Translations under genes and position numbers: made by a program
From: Aquipuribacter sp051216895
GTDB taxonomy: Bacteria > Actinomycetota > Actinomycetes > Actinomycetales > JBBAYJ01
DNA length: 64,000 nt
Reading direction: 5' to 3'
NCBI RefSeq assembly: GCF_051216895.1
Contig: NZ_JBPKAO010000006.1
Coordinates: 166,690 to 230,689, forward strand
The notes under the pieces: model-generated
What the model saw: the letters and a program-made list of their open reading frames with translations, nothing else
The model's database searches: none
What the model was told of the DNA's origin: nothing
Shown here: positions 52,893 through 61,474 of the stretch, one piece after another
How positions within the stretch are numbered: the first letter of the stretch is position 1
Layout: every line of letters begins with the position of its first letter

Positions 52893-54308
52893 TCAGTTCT
52901 CGAGGTCGGCGGGGCTGGACAGCGTGCCGCGCACGGCCGTGGCCGCGGCGACGAGCGGGCTCACCAGGTGGGTGCGCCCGCCCTTGCCCTGCCGGCCCTC
53001 GAAGTTGCGGTTGGACGTCGACGCGCTGCGCTCGCCGGGGGCGAGCTGGTCGGGGTTCATGCCCAGGCACATCGAGCAGCCCGCGTTGCGCCACTCCGCC
53101 CCGAAGTCCTTGAACACCACGTCCAGGCCCTCGGCCTCCGCGTCGAGCCGGACCCGGGCCGACCCGGGCACGACCATGACGCGGACGTCGGGGTGCTTGG
53201 CCCGGCCCTGGACGACCTCCGCCGCGGCCCGGAGGTCCTCGATCCGACCGTTGGTGCAGGAGCCGATGAACACGGTGTCGACCGCGATGTCGCGCAGCGG
53301 GGTGCCGGGCGTCAGGTCCATGTAGGCCAGGGCCTTCTCGGCGCTCGCCCGTACCCCGGCGTCGGCGATGCTCGCGGGGTCCGGGACCGACGCGGACAGC
53401 GGCAGGCCCTGGCCGGGGTTGGTGCCCCAGGTGACGAACGGCTCGATGTCGGCGGCGTCCAGGACGACCTCCGCGTCGAACGTCGCGTCGTCGTCGGTGC
53501 GCAGGGTGCGCCAGTACTCGACCGCGGCGTCCCAGTCGGCACCCTCGGGGGCGTGGGGACGACCCTTGAGGTACTCGAACGTCGTGTCGTCGGGCGCGAT
53601 CATCCCGGCGCGGGCGCCGGCCTCGATCGACATGTTGCAGATCGTCATGCGGGACTCCATCGACAGCTGCCGGATGGCCTCGCCGCGGTACTCCAGGACG
53701 TAGCCCTGTCCGCCGCCGGTCCCGATCTTCGCGATGACGGCCAGGATGATGTCCTTGGACGTCGACCCGACGGGCAGCCGGCCGTCGATGGTGATGGCCA
53801 TCGTGCGGAACGGGCGCAGCGGGAGCGTCTGCGTGGCGAGGACGTGCTCGACCTCGCTGGTGCCGATGCCGAACGCCAGGGCGCCGAACGCGCCGTGGGT
53901 GGAGGTGTGGCTGTCGCCGCACACGACGGTCACGCCGGGCATGGTGAGCCCGAGCTGCGGTCCGACGACGTGGACGATGCCCTGCTCGACGTCGCCCAGC
54001 GGGTGCAGCCGCACGCCGAACTCCGCGCAGTTGGTCCGCAGCGCGTCCACCTGGGTCCGGCTCACCGGGTCGTCGATCGGGATGTCGCGACCGACCCCGG
54101 GCGTGGTCGGCACGTTGTGGTCCTCGGTGGCGATCGTCAGGTCGGGTCGACGGACGCCCCGCCCGGCGAGCCGGAGGCCGTCGAAGGCCTGCGGGCTGGT
54201 CACCTCGTGGATCAGGTGCAGGTCGATGTAGAGCAGGTCGGGTTCGTCCCCCGACCCCTTGCGCACGACGTGCGCGTCCCACAGCTTCTCGGCGAGCGTC
54301 CTGCTCAT
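52893..54308 (-). CDS. leuC: 3-isopropylmalate dehydratase large subunit
   Basis: LeuC (471 aa) carries the [4Fe-4S] cluster of isopropylmalate isomerase. Ligand Cys are in FIGSCTNGRIEDLR and GCSMCLGMNPD; other motifs are LLYIDLHLIHEVTSPQAFDGL, VVCGDSHTSTHGAFGALAFG and SNRNFEGRQG. It is divergent from the IclR regulator and forms an operon with leuD. Confidence 0.97.
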   Translation of the reverse strand: MSRTLAEKLWDAHVVRKGSGDEPDLLYIDLHLIHEVTSPQAFDGLRLAGRGVRRPDLTIATEDHNVPTTPGVGRDIPIDDPVSRTQVDALRTNCAEFGVRLHPLGDVEQGIVHVVGPQLGLTMPGVTVVCGDSHTSTHGAFGALAFGIGTSEVEHVLATQTLPLRPFRTMAITIDGRLPVGSTSKDIILAVIAKIGTGGGQGYVLEYRGEAIRQLSMESRMTICNMSIEAGARAGMIAPDDTTFEYLKGRPHAPEGADWDAAVEYWRTLRTDDDATFDAEVVLDAADIEPFVTWGTNPGQGLPLSASVPDPASIADAGVRASAEKALAYMDLTPGTPLRDIAVDTVFIGSCTNGRIEDLRAAAEVVQGRAKHPDVRVMVVPGSARVRLDAEAEGLDVVFKDFGAEWRNAGCSMCLGMNPDQLAPGERSASTSNRNFEGRQGKGGRTHLVSPLVAAATAVRGTLSSPADLEN

Positions 54309-54393
54309 CCTGGGTGACCTCCCGCGCGGCCTGGGGCCGCCCTCGTGGTGCCTTCCGCCGAAGCATCTCCGCTGCGGCGCTTGCCATCCACAT

Positions 54394-54413
54394 GTCGAGA
54401 CGGCAATATCGAC
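54394..54413. promoter_or_regulatory. Inverted repeat and promoter between leuC and iclR-type gene
   Basis: GTCGA (54394-54398) and TCGAC (54409-54413), arms separated by 10 bp, overlap the regulator's CAATAT -10 (54404-54409, plus), which ends 6 nt before its GTG. It is a candidate operator for leuCD control and autoregulation. Confidence 0.45.
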
Positions 54414-54415
54414 TC

Positions 54416-55270
54416 GTGGACAAGAGTAGCGGAGTCGGCGTCCTGGACAAGGCCGCCATCGTGCTGGGAGCGCTCGAGGGCGGTCCCGTGACCCTGGCCC
54501 AGCTGGTCGAGGCGACCGGCCTGGCCCGACCCACGGCGCACCGGCTGGCCGTGGCCCTGGAGCACCACCGCCTGGTCGCCCGCGACGTCAGCGGGCGCTT
54601 CGTCCTCGGTCCCCGGATCGCCGAGCTCTCGGCGTCCGCGGGCGAGGACAAGCTGTTCGCCGCCGCGACGCCCGTCCTGCACGCCCTGAGCGACCACACC
54701 GGCGAGAGCGCGCAGGTGTACCGCCGCCAGGGCGAGCACCGGGTCTGCGTGACCGCGGTCGAGCGGCCCAGCGGGCTCCGCGACACCGTGCCGGTCGGCG
54801 CGACCCTGACCATGCTCGCCGGGTCGGCGGCACAGGTGCTGCTGGCCTGGGAGGAGCCGGACCGGTTGCACAAGGGCCTGATCGGCGCGCGGTTCACCGC
54901 GACCTCGTTGTCGCAGGTCCGCCGACGCGGCTGGGCCCAGTCGGTCGGCGAGCGCGAGCCCGGCGTCGCCTCCGTGTCAGCTCCCGTGCGCGACGGGCAC
55001 GGGCGCGTGGTGGCCGCGGTGTCGGTGTCCGGACCGATCGAGCGGTTCTCTCGGCAGCCCGGCCGGCTCCACGCCCCCGCCGTCATGGCCGCGGCCAACC
55101 GGCTCACGGAGGCGCTGCGACGGGCGGGCGGGGACGTCGTGTCCGTCGTGGCCGCCACCCCCACGGTCGGCCCGCTGCCGCCCGCGCCGCCGGCGTACCG
55201 CACGGCCCGCACCGTGCGTCCGGGGGCCCGGCAGGAGCACCGCGTCGTGACCCGCCCCGCGGCCGGCTGA
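54416..55270 (+). CDS. IclR-family regulator (LtbR/NdgR-like)
   Basis: A 284-aa IclR regulator. N-terminal winged helix (VLDKAAIVLGALEGGPVTLAQLVEATGLARPTAHRLAVALEHHRLV) and a C-terminal effector domain about 90-250 (SGLRDTVPVGATLTMLAGSAAQVLLAW, GVASVSAPVRDGHGRVVAAVSVSGP). Divergent linkage to leuCD is the hallmark of LtbR/NdgR, a regulator of leucine and tryptophan synthesis in corynebacteria and of branched-chain metabolism in Streptomyces. GTG at 54416 without a Shine-Dalgarno; leaderless from CAATAT. Confidence 0.92.
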   Translation: MDKSSGVGVLDKAAIVLGALEGGPVTLAQLVEATGLARPTAHRLAVALEHHRLVARDVSGRFVLGPRIAELSASAGEDKLFAAATPVLHALSDHTGESAQVYRRQGEHRVCVTAVERPSGLRDTVPVGATLTMLAGSAAQVLLAWEEPDRLHKGLIGARFTATSLSQVRRRGWAQSVGEREPGVASVSAPVRDGHGRVVAAVSVSGPIERFSRQPGRLHAPAVMAAANRLTEALRRAGGDVVSVVAATPTVGPLPPAPPAYRTARTVRPGARQEHRVVTRPAAG

Positions 55271-55312
55271 GGTCGCCCGCCCCGGCGGCGGCCGGGCAAC
55301 CGGGCCCGGGTA

Positions 55313-55350
55313 CGACGAAGGCCCGCTCCTGCTGGAGCGGGCCTTCGTCG
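55313..55350. terminator. 17-bp perfect bidirectional terminator
   Basis: 55313-55329 (cgacgaaggcccgctcc) pairs perfectly with 55334-55350 around a tgct loop. It lies between the IclR gene and the convergent tRNA-Glu, ending 3 bp before the tRNA. Confidence 0.85.
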
Positions 55351-55353
55351 ATG

Positions 55354-55426
55354 TAGCCCCGACCGGATTCGAACCGGCGCTACCGCCTTGAGAGGGCGGC
55401 GTCCTAGGCCGCTAGACGACGGGGCC
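55354..55426 (-). tRNA. tRNA-Glu (CUC)
   Basis: A 73-nt cloverleaf. The acceptor stem GGCCCCG pairs with CGGGGCT (first pair G-U), the D-arm begins TCTAGCGGCCTAGGA, the anticodon arm CCGCC-CTCTCAA-GGCGG has anticodon CTC, and the T-loop is GGTTCGAATCC. CCA is not encoded. It is paired with tRNA-Gln and lies in the gltX region, as in other actinobacteria. Confidence 0.96.
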
Positions 55427-55483
55427 AGGCTGCCCTTGCGGGCCGGTGAAGACTACCCCAGGATCTGAGGGCGAACTCACCTG

Positions 55484-55555
55484 CTGGGGTACCAGGACTC
55501 GAACCTAGACTAACTGAACCAGAATCAGTTGGGCTGCCAATTACCCCATACCCCA
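55484..55555 (-). tRNA. tRNA-Gln (CUG)
   Basis: A 72-nt cloverleaf. Acceptor TGGGGTA pairs with TACCCCA, the anticodon arm ACTGA-TTCTGGT-TCAGT has anticodon CTG, and the T-arm reads CTAGGTTCGAGTCCTGG. CCA is not encoded. It is 57 bp upstream of tRNA-Glu, and the two are probably co-transcribed. Confidence 0.96.
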
Positions 55556-55667
55556 TGGGATCGGACCCCGCCTAGGCGTTGTCGCGACCGTGCGATGGTA
55601 GCCGACCTCGGAACGGCGTCCAAACCGCGCCCGGACCGCGTGGCGCGTCACGCCGCACGGCCTAGGT

Positions 55668-57992
55668 TTGGGCCGCCGACATCGCCGCGCACGACCGACG
55701 CACCTGGGGGACCTGCTGACCACGCCCGCGCCCGGTGCGCACCCCGGCCCCCGTGACAGCTCGACCGGCCTTCCGGCCAGTGCCCAGACGGGCGCTCCGG
55801 CCAGTTCCCAGCCCCGTGCCCAGACCGGCGCCCGGACCGGTGCCGCAGGCGACGGCCTGGTCGACGCCTCGCGTCCGGCCCCGGTCGGGACCGCGGTCGT
55901 CGTGGCTCTTCCGCTGGTCGTGGCGCTGGTCGCCGTCCCCGTCATGGCCGCGGCCGGGCTCACCCAGCACCTGGGCTGGTGGAGCCCCTGGACCGCCGGC
56001 CCGGCCGCCCTGGTCGGGGTGGCGCTGGCCGTGGCCCTGGTGCCCCGGCTGCCCCTGCCCCGGCTGCCGTGGCGCACGGCGCTGCCGCTGCTCGTGCTGT
56101 GCGCGGGGTTCGGGCTGTGGGCCGCGCTCACCCACGGCGAGCACGTCGTCGTCCGCCGTGACCCCGGGGCCTACGCCACCTACGCGCTGGCACTGGCCCG
56201 CTTCGGTGGCGTGCCGCTCGACCCCGGCCTGGACGTCTTCGGGCTGGCGGCGGACGACCCCTGGGTGCGGGTCAGCGCGGCCGCGCAGTACGCGGTCCCC
56301 GGCACCGGCACCGGCGCGGACGGTGCCGCGACCCTGTCGGTGGTCCCCCAGTTCCTGGTCGGGGTGCCAGCCCTGCTCAGCACGGCCTGGTGGGTCGGCG
56401 GCTGGGGCGGGCTGATGGTGCTGCCGGCCGTGGTGGCCGCCCTCGCCCTCCTCGCGTTCTCCGGTCTGGCCGCCCACCTGCTCGGTCACGTCCCCGCGCT
56501 GCTCGCCGTCCTGGTCCTGGGCCTGAGCCAGCCGGTCCTGCTCGTCGCGAGGCAGACGTTCTCGGAGCCGTTCTCGTTGCTCTACGTGCTCACGGGGACG
56601 ACCCTGCTGGTGGTGGCCACGACGACCGCCCGCCGGCCCCGGCTCACCGCCCTCGTGGCCGGGGCGCTGCTGGGGGCCAACCTGTTCGTCCGCATCGACG
56701 CGGTCCGCGAGCTGGTGCTGCTGGTGCCGCTGGCCGCGTTCCTGATCGGCCGGCGGCACCCCGCGGGCGTCCCGCTGCTGGTCGGGGCGGCGCTGACCGG
56801 GCTGCCGGCGGCCCTCGCGACGACCTGGTGGTCCTCGCCGTACGTCAGCTCCGTCGCCAGCTCGCTCGGGCCGCTCGTCGTGGTCGGCGCCGTGCTCGCG
56901 GTGCTGTCGGTCGCGGGGGTGGTGGTCGGCCGCCGGCTGGAGGAGCGCTGGCAGGGCGGTGCGCCGGCCGCGGCGAGGCGTGCGGCCGACCTGCTCCCCG
57001 GGCTCGCGGCCGGTCTGGTCGCCGGGGTCGGTCTTGTCCTCGCGAGCCGGCCGCTGTGGCTCGTGGACCGACGGCTGGACCCCTACCTGCCCGGGATGGA
57101 CGACTTCGTGGCGGCGCTGCAGAGCCAGCAGGGCCTGCCGGTGGACGGTCTGCGGACGTACTCCGAGATGTCGGTGCAGTGGCTGGTCTGGTGGCTCGGC
57201 CCCGTGACGGTGGTGCTGGCTTCCGTGGCCGCCGTGGTGCTGGTGCACCGAGGTGTGCGGGCGGCGCTGCGCCCCGGACCGCTGCCGGGCTGGCTGCTGC
57301 CGACGGCCGTGGCCGTCGCGGTGACGGTCGTGTCGCTGCACCGGCCGGCGATCACCCCGGACCACCCGTGGGCGGACCGTCGCTACGTCACCGTCACCTA
57401 CCCGTTCCTGGTGCTCGCGGCCACGGCCGCCATCACCTGGCTGGCACGGGGTCGCCGCGGTCCTGACGGCACCACCGAGGGCCGGCCGGGGGCGCTGCTG
57501 CGCCCGGTGGCGGCCGCCGCGCTGGCCGTGATGGTGCTGGTGCCGACCGCGGCCGCCACGCTGCCGCTCGCGACGACCCGGACGGAGATCGGCCAGGTGG
57601 ACGCCACGGAGGCGGTCTGCACCGCGCTCGAGGAGGCCGGCCCGCGCCCCGCGCTGCTGTCGGTGGGCTTCCGGGGTCGCGTGGAGTGGGCGCCGGTCGT
57701 GCGGGCGAGGTGCGGGGTACCCCTGGTCGGCATCGAGACCCCGGCCGCCGGCAGCGAGCAGACGCTCGGGGACGTCCTGGCCCGCGCCGCCGACGCGGCT
57801 CGCACCAACGGCTACACGCCGGCGGTCATGGTCGGCGACCAGGCCAGCGCCCAGCTCGTGGCCGACGCCACCGGACGGACCATGCCGCTGGTGGTGGACC
57901 TGTCCACCACCGAGCCCGAGCGGCTGCTCGAGGAGCGTCCGCTCACGGTGCGGCCGTTGCCCGTGCAGGCCTGGGTCGCCCCGCTGGCCTGA
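55668..57992 (+). CDS. Large polytopic membrane protein, possibly GT-C-like glycosyltransferase
   Basis: A 774-aa protein of no family I can name with certainty. After about 70 disordered residues it has roughly 11-13 hydrophobic segments (e.g. VVVALPLVVALVAVPVMAAA, LLAVLVLGLSQPVLLVA) up to about residue 645, then a soluble C-terminal domain. The first long loop reads EHVVVRRDPGAYATYALALA, resembling the acidic first-loop motif of GT-C glycosyltransferases, and VRIDAVRELVLLVPLAAFLIG is also typical. The role would be polyprenyl-sugar-dependent cell-envelope glycosylation, an inference. The start is uncertain: only a TTG at 55668 lies upstream of the first helix. It is unlinked to its tRNA and gltX neighbours. 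Confidence 0.75.
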   Translation: MGRRHRRARPTHLGDLLTTPAPGAHPGPRDSSTGLPASAQTGAPASSQPRAQTGARTGAAGDGLVDASRPAPVGTAVVVALPLVVALVAVPVMAAAGLTQHLGWWSPWTAGPAALVGVALAVALVPRLPLPRLPWRTALPLLVLCAGFGLWAALTHGEHVVVRRDPGAYATYALALARFGGVPLDPGLDVFGLAADDPWVRVSAAAQYAVPGTGTGADGAATLSVVPQFLVGVPALLSTAWWVGGWGGLMVLPAVVAALALLAFSGLAAHLLGHVPALLAVLVLGLSQPVLLVARQTFSEPFSLLYVLTGTTLLVVATTTARRPRLTALVAGALLGANLFVRIDAVRELVLLVPLAAFLIGRRHPAGVPLLVGAALTGLPAALATTWWSSPYVSSVASSLGPLVVVGAVLAVLSVAGVVVGRRLEERWQGGAPAAARRAADLLPGLAAGLVAGVGLVLASRPLWLVDRRLDPYLPGMDDFVAALQSQQGLPVDGLRTYSEMSVQWLVWWLGPVTVVLASVAAVVLVHRGVRAALRPGPLPGWLLPTAVAVAVTVVSLHRPAITPDHPWADRRYVTVTYPFLVLAATAAITWLARGRRGPDGTTEGRPGALLRPVAAAALAVMVLVPTAAATLPLATTRTEIGQVDATEAVCTALEEAGPRPALLSVGFRGRVEWAPVVRARCGVPLVGIETPAAGSEQTLGDVLARAADAARTNGYTPAVMVGDQASAQLVADATGRTMPLVVDLSTTEPERLLEERPLTVRPLPVQAWVAPLA

Positions 57993-58013
57993 CGGCGTCC
58001 GGGCAGGGGGGGA

Positions 58014-58238
58014 NNNNNNNNNNNNNNNNNNNNNNNNNNNNNNNNNNNNNNNNNNNNNNNNNNNNNNNNNNNNNNNNNNNNNNNNNNNNNNNNNNNNNNN
58101 NNNNNNNNNNNNNNNNNNNNNNNNNNNNNNNNNNNNNNNNNNNNNNNNNNNNNNNNNNNNNNNNNNNNNNNNNNNNNNNNNNNNNNNNNNNNNNNNNNNN
58201 NNNNNNNNNNNNNNNNNNNNNNNNNNNNNNNNNNNNNN
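58014..58238. other. Assembly gap (225 N)
   Basis: A run of N between the membrane protein gene and gltX. Both flanking genes appear complete (stop codons at 57992 and 58244), so the gap probably hides intergenic DNA or a convergent terminator; its true length is unknown. Confidence 0.98.
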
Positions 58239-58243
58239 CCACG

Positions 58244-59752
58244 TCAGCCGGCGAGCGTCTCCTGCAGGCGACGCAGCCGGACCAGGCTGGACTCGCGCCC
58301 GAGCAGCTCCATCGACTCGAACAGCGGCGGCGACACCCGACGCCCCGTGATGGCCACCCGCACGGGCGCGAAGGCGAACTTCGGCTTGACGCCGAGCCCG
58401 TCCACCAGGGCCGCGCGCAGCGCCGCCTCGATGCTCGCCGTGTCCCACGCCGGCAGCGCCTCGAGCGCCTGCACGGTGGCGTCGAGGACCTGCGGGGCCT
58501 CCTCGCGCAGCGCGGCCACACTGTCGGGGTCGTGGGGCAGGTCCGCGTCGGCCAGGAACAGGAACCCCATCATGTCCGGGGCCTGGCCCAGCAGCGTCAT
58601 GCGCTCCTGCACCAGCGGGGTCGCGGCGTCGAGCAGCTCCTGCTGGCGCGCGGTCGGCGGGTCGGCCAGGTAGTCCTGCAGGTACGGCACGAGGCGACGC
58701 GACAGCTCGTCGGCGGGCAGGGCCCGCATGTGCTGGGCGTTGATGGCCTCGGCCTTGGCCACGTCGAAGCGCGCCGGGTTGGACCCGACGTCGGCGACGT
58801 CGAACGCGGCGACCATCTCGGGCAGCGTGAAGACGTCGCGGTCCTCGGCGATACCCCACCCCAGCAGGGCCAGGTAGTTGAGCAGCCCCTCGGGCAGGAA
58901 CCCCCGCTCCCGGTGCAGGAACAGGTTGGACTCCGGCGCCCGCTTCGACAGCTTCTTGTTGCCCTCCCCGGTGACCATGGGCAGGTGCGCGAAGCGCGGC
59001 GGGCCCTGACCGATGCCCACGGAGTGCAGGGCGTCGTACAGCGCGACCTGCCGCGGCGTCGAGCTGAGCAGGTCCTCGCCGCGCAGCACGTGCGTGATCC
59101 CCATCAGCGCGTCGTCGACCGGGTTGACCAGCGTGTACAACGGGTCGCCGTTGGCGCGGGCGACCGCGAAGTCCGGCACCGTGCCCTGGGCGAAGGTGAT
59201 GTCGCCGCGGACCATGTCGTCGACGACGATGTCCGCGTCCGGCATGCGGAACCGCAGGACCGGCGACCGCCCCTCGGCCAGGAACGCACGGCGCGCGTCG
59301 TCGGTCAGGTACCGGTCGTGGTTGTCGTAGCCGAGCTTGGGGTCGCGGTCCTGGTCACGGTGGCGCTGCTCGACCTCGGCCGGGGTCGAGAACGACTCGT
59401 AGAGGTGGCCGCGCTCCACCAGCCGCGCGATGGCGTCGTCGTACAGGTGACGCCGCTGCGACTGCCGGTAGGGCTCGTGCGGGCCACCGACCTCGGGGCC
59501 CTCGTCCCAGTCCAGGCCGAGCCAGCGCAACGCGTCCAGCAGGGCGTCGTAGGACTCGCTGGAGTCCCGGGCCGCGTCGGTGTCCTCGATGCGGAACACG
59601 AACGTGCCGCCGGTGTGCCGGGCGTAGGCCCAGTTGAACAGCGCGGTCCGGACCAGCCCGACGTGGGGGGTGCCGGTGGGGCTGGGGCAGAACCGGACCC
59701 GCACGTCGCTGGTGACGGTGCCGCTCGTCGGTGTGTGGTCGGTGTCGCTCAT
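58244..59752 (-). CDS. gltX: Glutamyl-tRNA synthetase
   Basis: GltX (502 aa), class I synthetase. HIGH-type motif in VRFCPSPTGTPHVGLVRTALFNWAYARHTGG, FRIEDTDAARD, and the KMSKS equivalent in GEGNKKLSKRAPESN. The anticodon-binding C-terminus ends RRLQETLAG. The ATG at 59752 overlaps the FAH gene stop (ATGA). It is likely the discriminating or non-discriminating enzyme that also serves tRNA-Gln through amidotransfer; no glnS is in the window. Confidence 0.97.
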   Translation of the reverse strand: MSDTDHTPTSGTVTSDVRVRFCPSPTGTPHVGLVRTALFNWAYARHTGGTFVFRIEDTDAARDSSESYDALLDALRWLGLDWDEGPEVGGPHEPYRQSQRRHLYDDAIARLVERGHLYESFSTPAEVEQRHRDQDRDPKLGYDNHDRYLTDDARRAFLAEGRSPVLRFRMPDADIVVDDMVRGDITFAQGTVPDFAVARANGDPLYTLVNPVDDALMGITHVLRGEDLLSSTPRQVALYDALHSVGIGQGPPRFAHLPMVTGEGNKKLSKRAPESNLFLHRERGFLPEGLLNYLALLGWGIAEDRDVFTLPEMVAAFDVADVGSNPARFDVAKAEAINAQHMRALPADELSRRLVPYLQDYLADPPTARQQELLDAATPLVQERMTLLGQAPDMMGFLFLADADLPHDPDSVAALREEAPQVLDATVQALEALPAWDTASIEAALRAALVDGLGVKPKFAFAPVRVAITGRRVSPPLFESMELLGRESSLVRLRRLQETLAG

Positions 59753-60552
59753 GCGGGCCCTCCCGAGCCGGAGTCACGGACGGGGTTTCGCAGGACGCCG
59801 ATGCCCTCGACCTCGATCTCGACCACCTGGCCGTCGGTCATCGGCCCGACCCCGGCGGGGGTGCCGGTGAGGATGACGTCGCCGGGCAGCAGCGTGAACG
59901 CCTCGCTGACGGCGCTGACCAGGGTGACGACGTCGTGGATCAGCTGCGAGGTGCGGCCGGACTGGACGACCGTGCCGTCCAGGCGGGTGCTGATGGCCAG
60001 GTCGTCGACGGCCAGCTCGTCGCCGGTGACCAACCACGGGCCGAGCGGGCAGAAGGTGTCGAACCCCTTGGCGCGGGCCCACTGGAGGTCGCTGCGCTGC
60101 AGGTCCCGGGCGGTGACGTCGTTGGCGATGGTGTAGCCGAAGACGACCTCCGGGACGCGCTCGTGGGGGACGTCCTTGCACAGCCGACCGATGACGACGG
60201 CGAGCTCGCCCTCGTAGTGCACGTCGGTGCTCTGCCAGGGCAGGACGATCGGGTCGTTGGGCCCGATGACGGAGGTGTTGGGCTTGAGGAACATCGCGGG
60301 CTCCGTGGGGGCCTCGCCGCCACCCATCTCGGCCACGTGGTCGGCGTAGTTCTTGCCGATGCCGACGATCTTGCTGCGCGGGATGACCGGCGCCAGCAGG
60401 CGGACGTCGACCAGCTCGTGGACGACGCCGGTGGGGGTCGGCTCGGCGTAGATCGGGTCGCCGGCGATCTGGCGGACCACCTCGCTGCCGGGCTCCCCCT
60501 CGACGATGCCGAACGCCGGGTCCTCTCCTGCGGTGTACCTCGCGATGCGCAC
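59749..60552 (-). CDS. Fumarylacetoacetate hydrolase family protein
   Basis: A 267-aa FAH-family metalloenzyme (2-hydroxyhepta-2,4-diene-1,7-dioate isomerase-like). Metal ligands: Glu in HYEGELAVVIG and Asp in YTIANDVTARDLQ. Substrate motifs: VGIGKNYADHVAEMGG, FLKPNTSVIGPNDPI and VILTGTPAGVGPM. The coupling to gltX is conserved in actinobacteria. The GTG at 60552 has no Shine-Dalgarno; TAGCCT ends 7 nt upstream. Confidence 0.93.
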   Translation of the reverse strand: MRIARYTAGEDPAFGIVEGEPGSEVVRQIAGDPIYAEPTPTGVVHELVDVRLLAPVIPRSKIVGIGKNYADHVAEMGGGEAPTEPAMFLKPNTSVIGPNDPIVLPWQSTDVHYEGELAVVIGRLCKDVPHERVPEVVFGYTIANDVTARDLQRSDLQWARAKGFDTFCPLGPWLVTGDELAVDDLAISTRLDGTVVQSGRTSQLIHDVVTLVSAVSEAFTLLPGDVILTGTPAGVGPMTDGQVVEIEVEGIGVLRNPVRDSGSGGPA

Positions 60553-60559
60553 GTCGGCG

Positions 60560-60586
60560 AGGCTACCGGCGGCAGGTGCCTACCCT
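60560..60586. promoter_or_regulatory. Compact divergent leaderless promoters, FAH and glycosylase-family genes
   Basis: TAGCCT (60560-60565, minus; 7-nt spacer) and TACCCT (60581-60586, plus; 6-nt spacer) within a 40-bp intergenic region. The architecture nearly repeats that of the ddl/metB-like pair. Confidence 0.55.
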
Positions 60587-60592
60587 TACCGG

Positions 60593-61474
60593 GTGCAGGT
60601 CCTTCCCCGCCAGCAGTGGCTCGCCCTGCGCCAGGCCCACGAGGCCCGCGCCGCGGAGCTGTCGCACGCGCGTCGGGAGCGGAGGTCGCGCGGTCGGAGC
60701 CATGCCGTCGACGACTTCCTGTGGACGTACTACTCGCTGCGGCCGGGGCGCCTGGCCCGCTGGCACGCCGGGGTCGGGGTCGCGCTGCTGGAGGTCGACG
60801 AGCGGCCCGACGGGCACCGGGAGGTCCTCACGGCCTCCGGGCCCGGCTCGACCGTCGACGTCGAGGCGTTCGCGACCCGCCAGACGGGCGTGCTCGAGTG
60901 GACGACCGCCGTGCTCGGCGGCGTCGCGGCGCGGCCGGCCCGTCACGACTGCTTCGGGCTGCACGAGTGGGCCATGGTCTACCGGGCCGACGAGCGGCGG
61001 CACGCCATGCCGCTGCGGCTGGGGCAGACGGCGACCGACGCCGTGGTGGAGTCGCGTCCGTTGCGCTGCAGCCACATCGACGCGTTCCGGTTCTTCACCG
61101 ACGAGGCCGTACCGCTCAACGACGTGCGCCCCAGCCGCGAGCGGCAACCCGAGATGGACCACGCCGGGTGCGTGCACGTGACCATGGACCTGCTCAAGTG
61201 GGCCCTCAAGCTCGGGCCCCTGGTGCCGGGTGACCTGCTGCTGGACTGCTTCGAGCTGGCCCGCGACGCCCGCACCCTGGACATGCGGGCCAGCCCGTAC
61301 GACGTCTCCGGGTACGGCCTGGACGCGGTCCCGGTCGAGACCACCTCCGGTCGCGCGACGTACGCGGGTGAGCAGCGTCGTCTGGCGTCGCGCGCCGCAC
61401 CGCTGCGGGAGCGCCTGCTGGCGGTCTGCCGGACCGCCCAGGCCGCGCCCGGTCAGGTCCTGACCCGCTCGTAG
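60593..61474 (+). CDS. Family annotated as 3-methyladenine DNA glycosylase
   Basis: A 293-aa actinobacterial family usually labelled 3-methyladenine DNA glycosylase. Characteristic blocks: HAVDDFLWTYYSLRPGRLARWHAGVGV, RHDCFGLHEWAMVYRAD, LRCSHIDAFRFFTDEAVPLND, RERQPEMDHAGCVHVTMDLLKWALKL and DMRASPYDVSGYGLDAVPVET. I see no helix-hairpin-helix or other proven glycosylase motif, so the biochemical function is doubtful. Leaderless GTG (TACCCT 6 nt upstream). Its 3' end overlaps the next gene tail to tail by 22 bp. Confidence 0.8.
   Translation: MQVLPRQQWLALRQAHEARAAELSHARRERRSRGRSHAVDDFLWTYYSLRPGRLARWHAGVGVALLEVDERPDGHREVLTASGPGSTVDVEAFATRQTGVLEWTTAVLGGVAARPARHDCFGLHEWAMVYRADERRHAMPLRLGQTATDAVVESRPLRCSHIDAFRFFTDEAVPLNDVRPSRERQPEMDHAGCVHVTMDLLKWALKLGPLVPGDLLLDCFELARDARTLDMRASPYDVSGYGLDAVPVETTSGRATYAGEQRRLASRAAPLRERLLAVCRTAQAAPGQVLTRS

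Noticed and set aside
48689..53113. 1474-codon plus-strand frame opposite murA/hup/leuD
   Set aside because: Gly/Arg repeats mirror the Lys/Ala repeats of the HU tail; not a separate repeat protein.
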